NCBI GenBank assembly: GCA_964482535.1
Contig: CAYZXU010000119.1
Span: forward strand, 1 to 7,108
DNA from: CAYZXU01 sp964482535
Lineage (GTDB): Bacteria > Desulfobacterota > Desulfobacteria > Desulfobacterales > BuS5
Reading direction: 5' to 3'
Length of the DNA stretch: 7,108 nucleotides
How positions within the stretch are numbered: position 1 is the stretch's first letter; the number at the start of each line of letters is the position of its first letter. Positions 6,938 through 7,108 of this stretch are shown here, piece after piece. The notes beneath the pieces were generated by a model. It was not told the DNA's origin. It saw only the letters and a program-made list of their open reading frames with translations, and did not search any database. The position numbers and the translations under genes were made by a program.

Positions 6938-7021
6938 ATGGCACGAATAGCAAGAGCAGTTGCGCCCGGGTACTCAATTCATTATTTAAGATGTGACCAA
7001 CAGGGTAAACAAATCTCATAA
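6938..7021 (+). pseudogene. Broken start of a REP-associated (Y1-type) transposase
   Basis: The 27-codon frame begins MARIARAVAPGY, which closely matches the N-terminus I know from REP-associated tyrosine transposases (typically MARIAR-V-APGYPHH followed by a TQRGN motif). After residue 12 the match collapses, the HH and TQRGN motifs are missing, and a stop comes at 7019. A faint VTNRVN in another frame from 6993 could be the shifted continuation, but this is weak. No Shine-Dalgarno sequence precedes the ATG. Full-length members are about 150-320 residues, so this is a decayed remnant cut off by the end of the integrase gene, whose stop codon (minus strand, 7016-7018) it overlaps. Intact members mobilise short palindromic repeats, which makes the nearby quasi-palindrome suggestive. 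Confidence 0.5.
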
Positions 7022-7108
7022 ATCCAACGGGCTCTTAGTCTCCTTAATCGTCTGGGACTTGACAGTATGCTTATAAATCATTGTTGTTCTCACATCACTA
7101 TGCCCAAG
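7016..7108 (-). CDS. Tyrosine recombinase, integron-integrase-like, last 30 codons (5' part outside window)
   Basis: On the minus strand the frame is open from the window edge to a TGA at 7016-7018. It reads LGHSDVRTTMIYKH and ends KSPLDL. LGHSD carries a conserved His of the tyrosine-recombinase active site, and the Tyr of MIY (codon 7073-7075) is the nucleophile that attacks DNA. The LGHSDV-TTMIY-H core and the final SPLD are what I recall of IntI-type integrases, so an integron-type enzyme is more likely than a phage integrase or XerC/D, though 30 residues cannot settle it. The enzyme would recombine att or attC-type sites. Whether the upstream part is intact cannot be seen. In integrons the attI site and cassettes lie on the 5' side of the integrase gene, which here is beyond the right edge. 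Confidence 0.82.
   Translation of the reverse strand, partial: LGHSDVRTTMIYKHTVKSQTIKETKSPLDL

Overview
This window looks like a fragment of a Gram-negative, anaerobe-type chromosome, most likely Desulfobacterota (former Deltaproteobacteria). That placement is an inference. It rests on the mix of genes (RtcB, a CbbQ/NorQ-type AAA+ ATPase with a very large NorD-like VWA protein, a membrane TraB-domain protein, an integron-type integrase tail) and on the AT-rich, T-tract-rich sequence. No rRNA, tRNA or other clear lineage marker is present.

Layout, left to right. (1) 3-710, plus strand: the C-terminal part of the RNA ligase RtcB, entering from outside the window. It is followed by a long hairpin with a T-run (749-794) that I read as its intrinsic terminator. 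(2) 824-1186, plus: a 120-residue protein of unknown family with a strong ribosome binding site. (3) 1257-4826, minus: a tight two-gene operon, an AAA+ ATPase of the CbbQ/NorQ family followed by a 912-residue NorD/CbbO-like protein with a C-terminal VWA domain and a complete MIDAS metal site. No nitric oxide reductase or Rubisco gene is nearby, so its target is unknown. (4) 4827-4964: an AT-rich divergent intergenic region. (5) 4965-6128, plus: a TraB/PrgY-type protein, with a soluble putative metallohydrolase domain followed by membrane helices. (6) 6160-6717, minus: an HD-domain protein resembling YfbR/HDDC2 5'-deoxynucleotidases, convergent with the TraB gene. (7) 6718-7108: mobile-element debris. 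It holds a 145-bp ungapped quasi-palindrome, a short perfect hairpin, the broken first residues of a REP-associated (Y1-type) transposase, and on the minus strand the last 30 codons of a tyrosine recombinase resembling integron integrases.

The genes do not form one obvious pathway. The functional core is the AAA+/VWA pair. In known relatives (NorQD, CbbQO) the ATPase ring uses ATP to remodel a target enzyme, and the VWA protein is the adaptor that finds the target. Here the pair is orphaned and the VWA protein is longer than I recall for characterised relatives, so it is the best candidate for something undescribed. The right edge is the second point of interest, because the integrase tail means an integron or integrative element may lie just outside the window.
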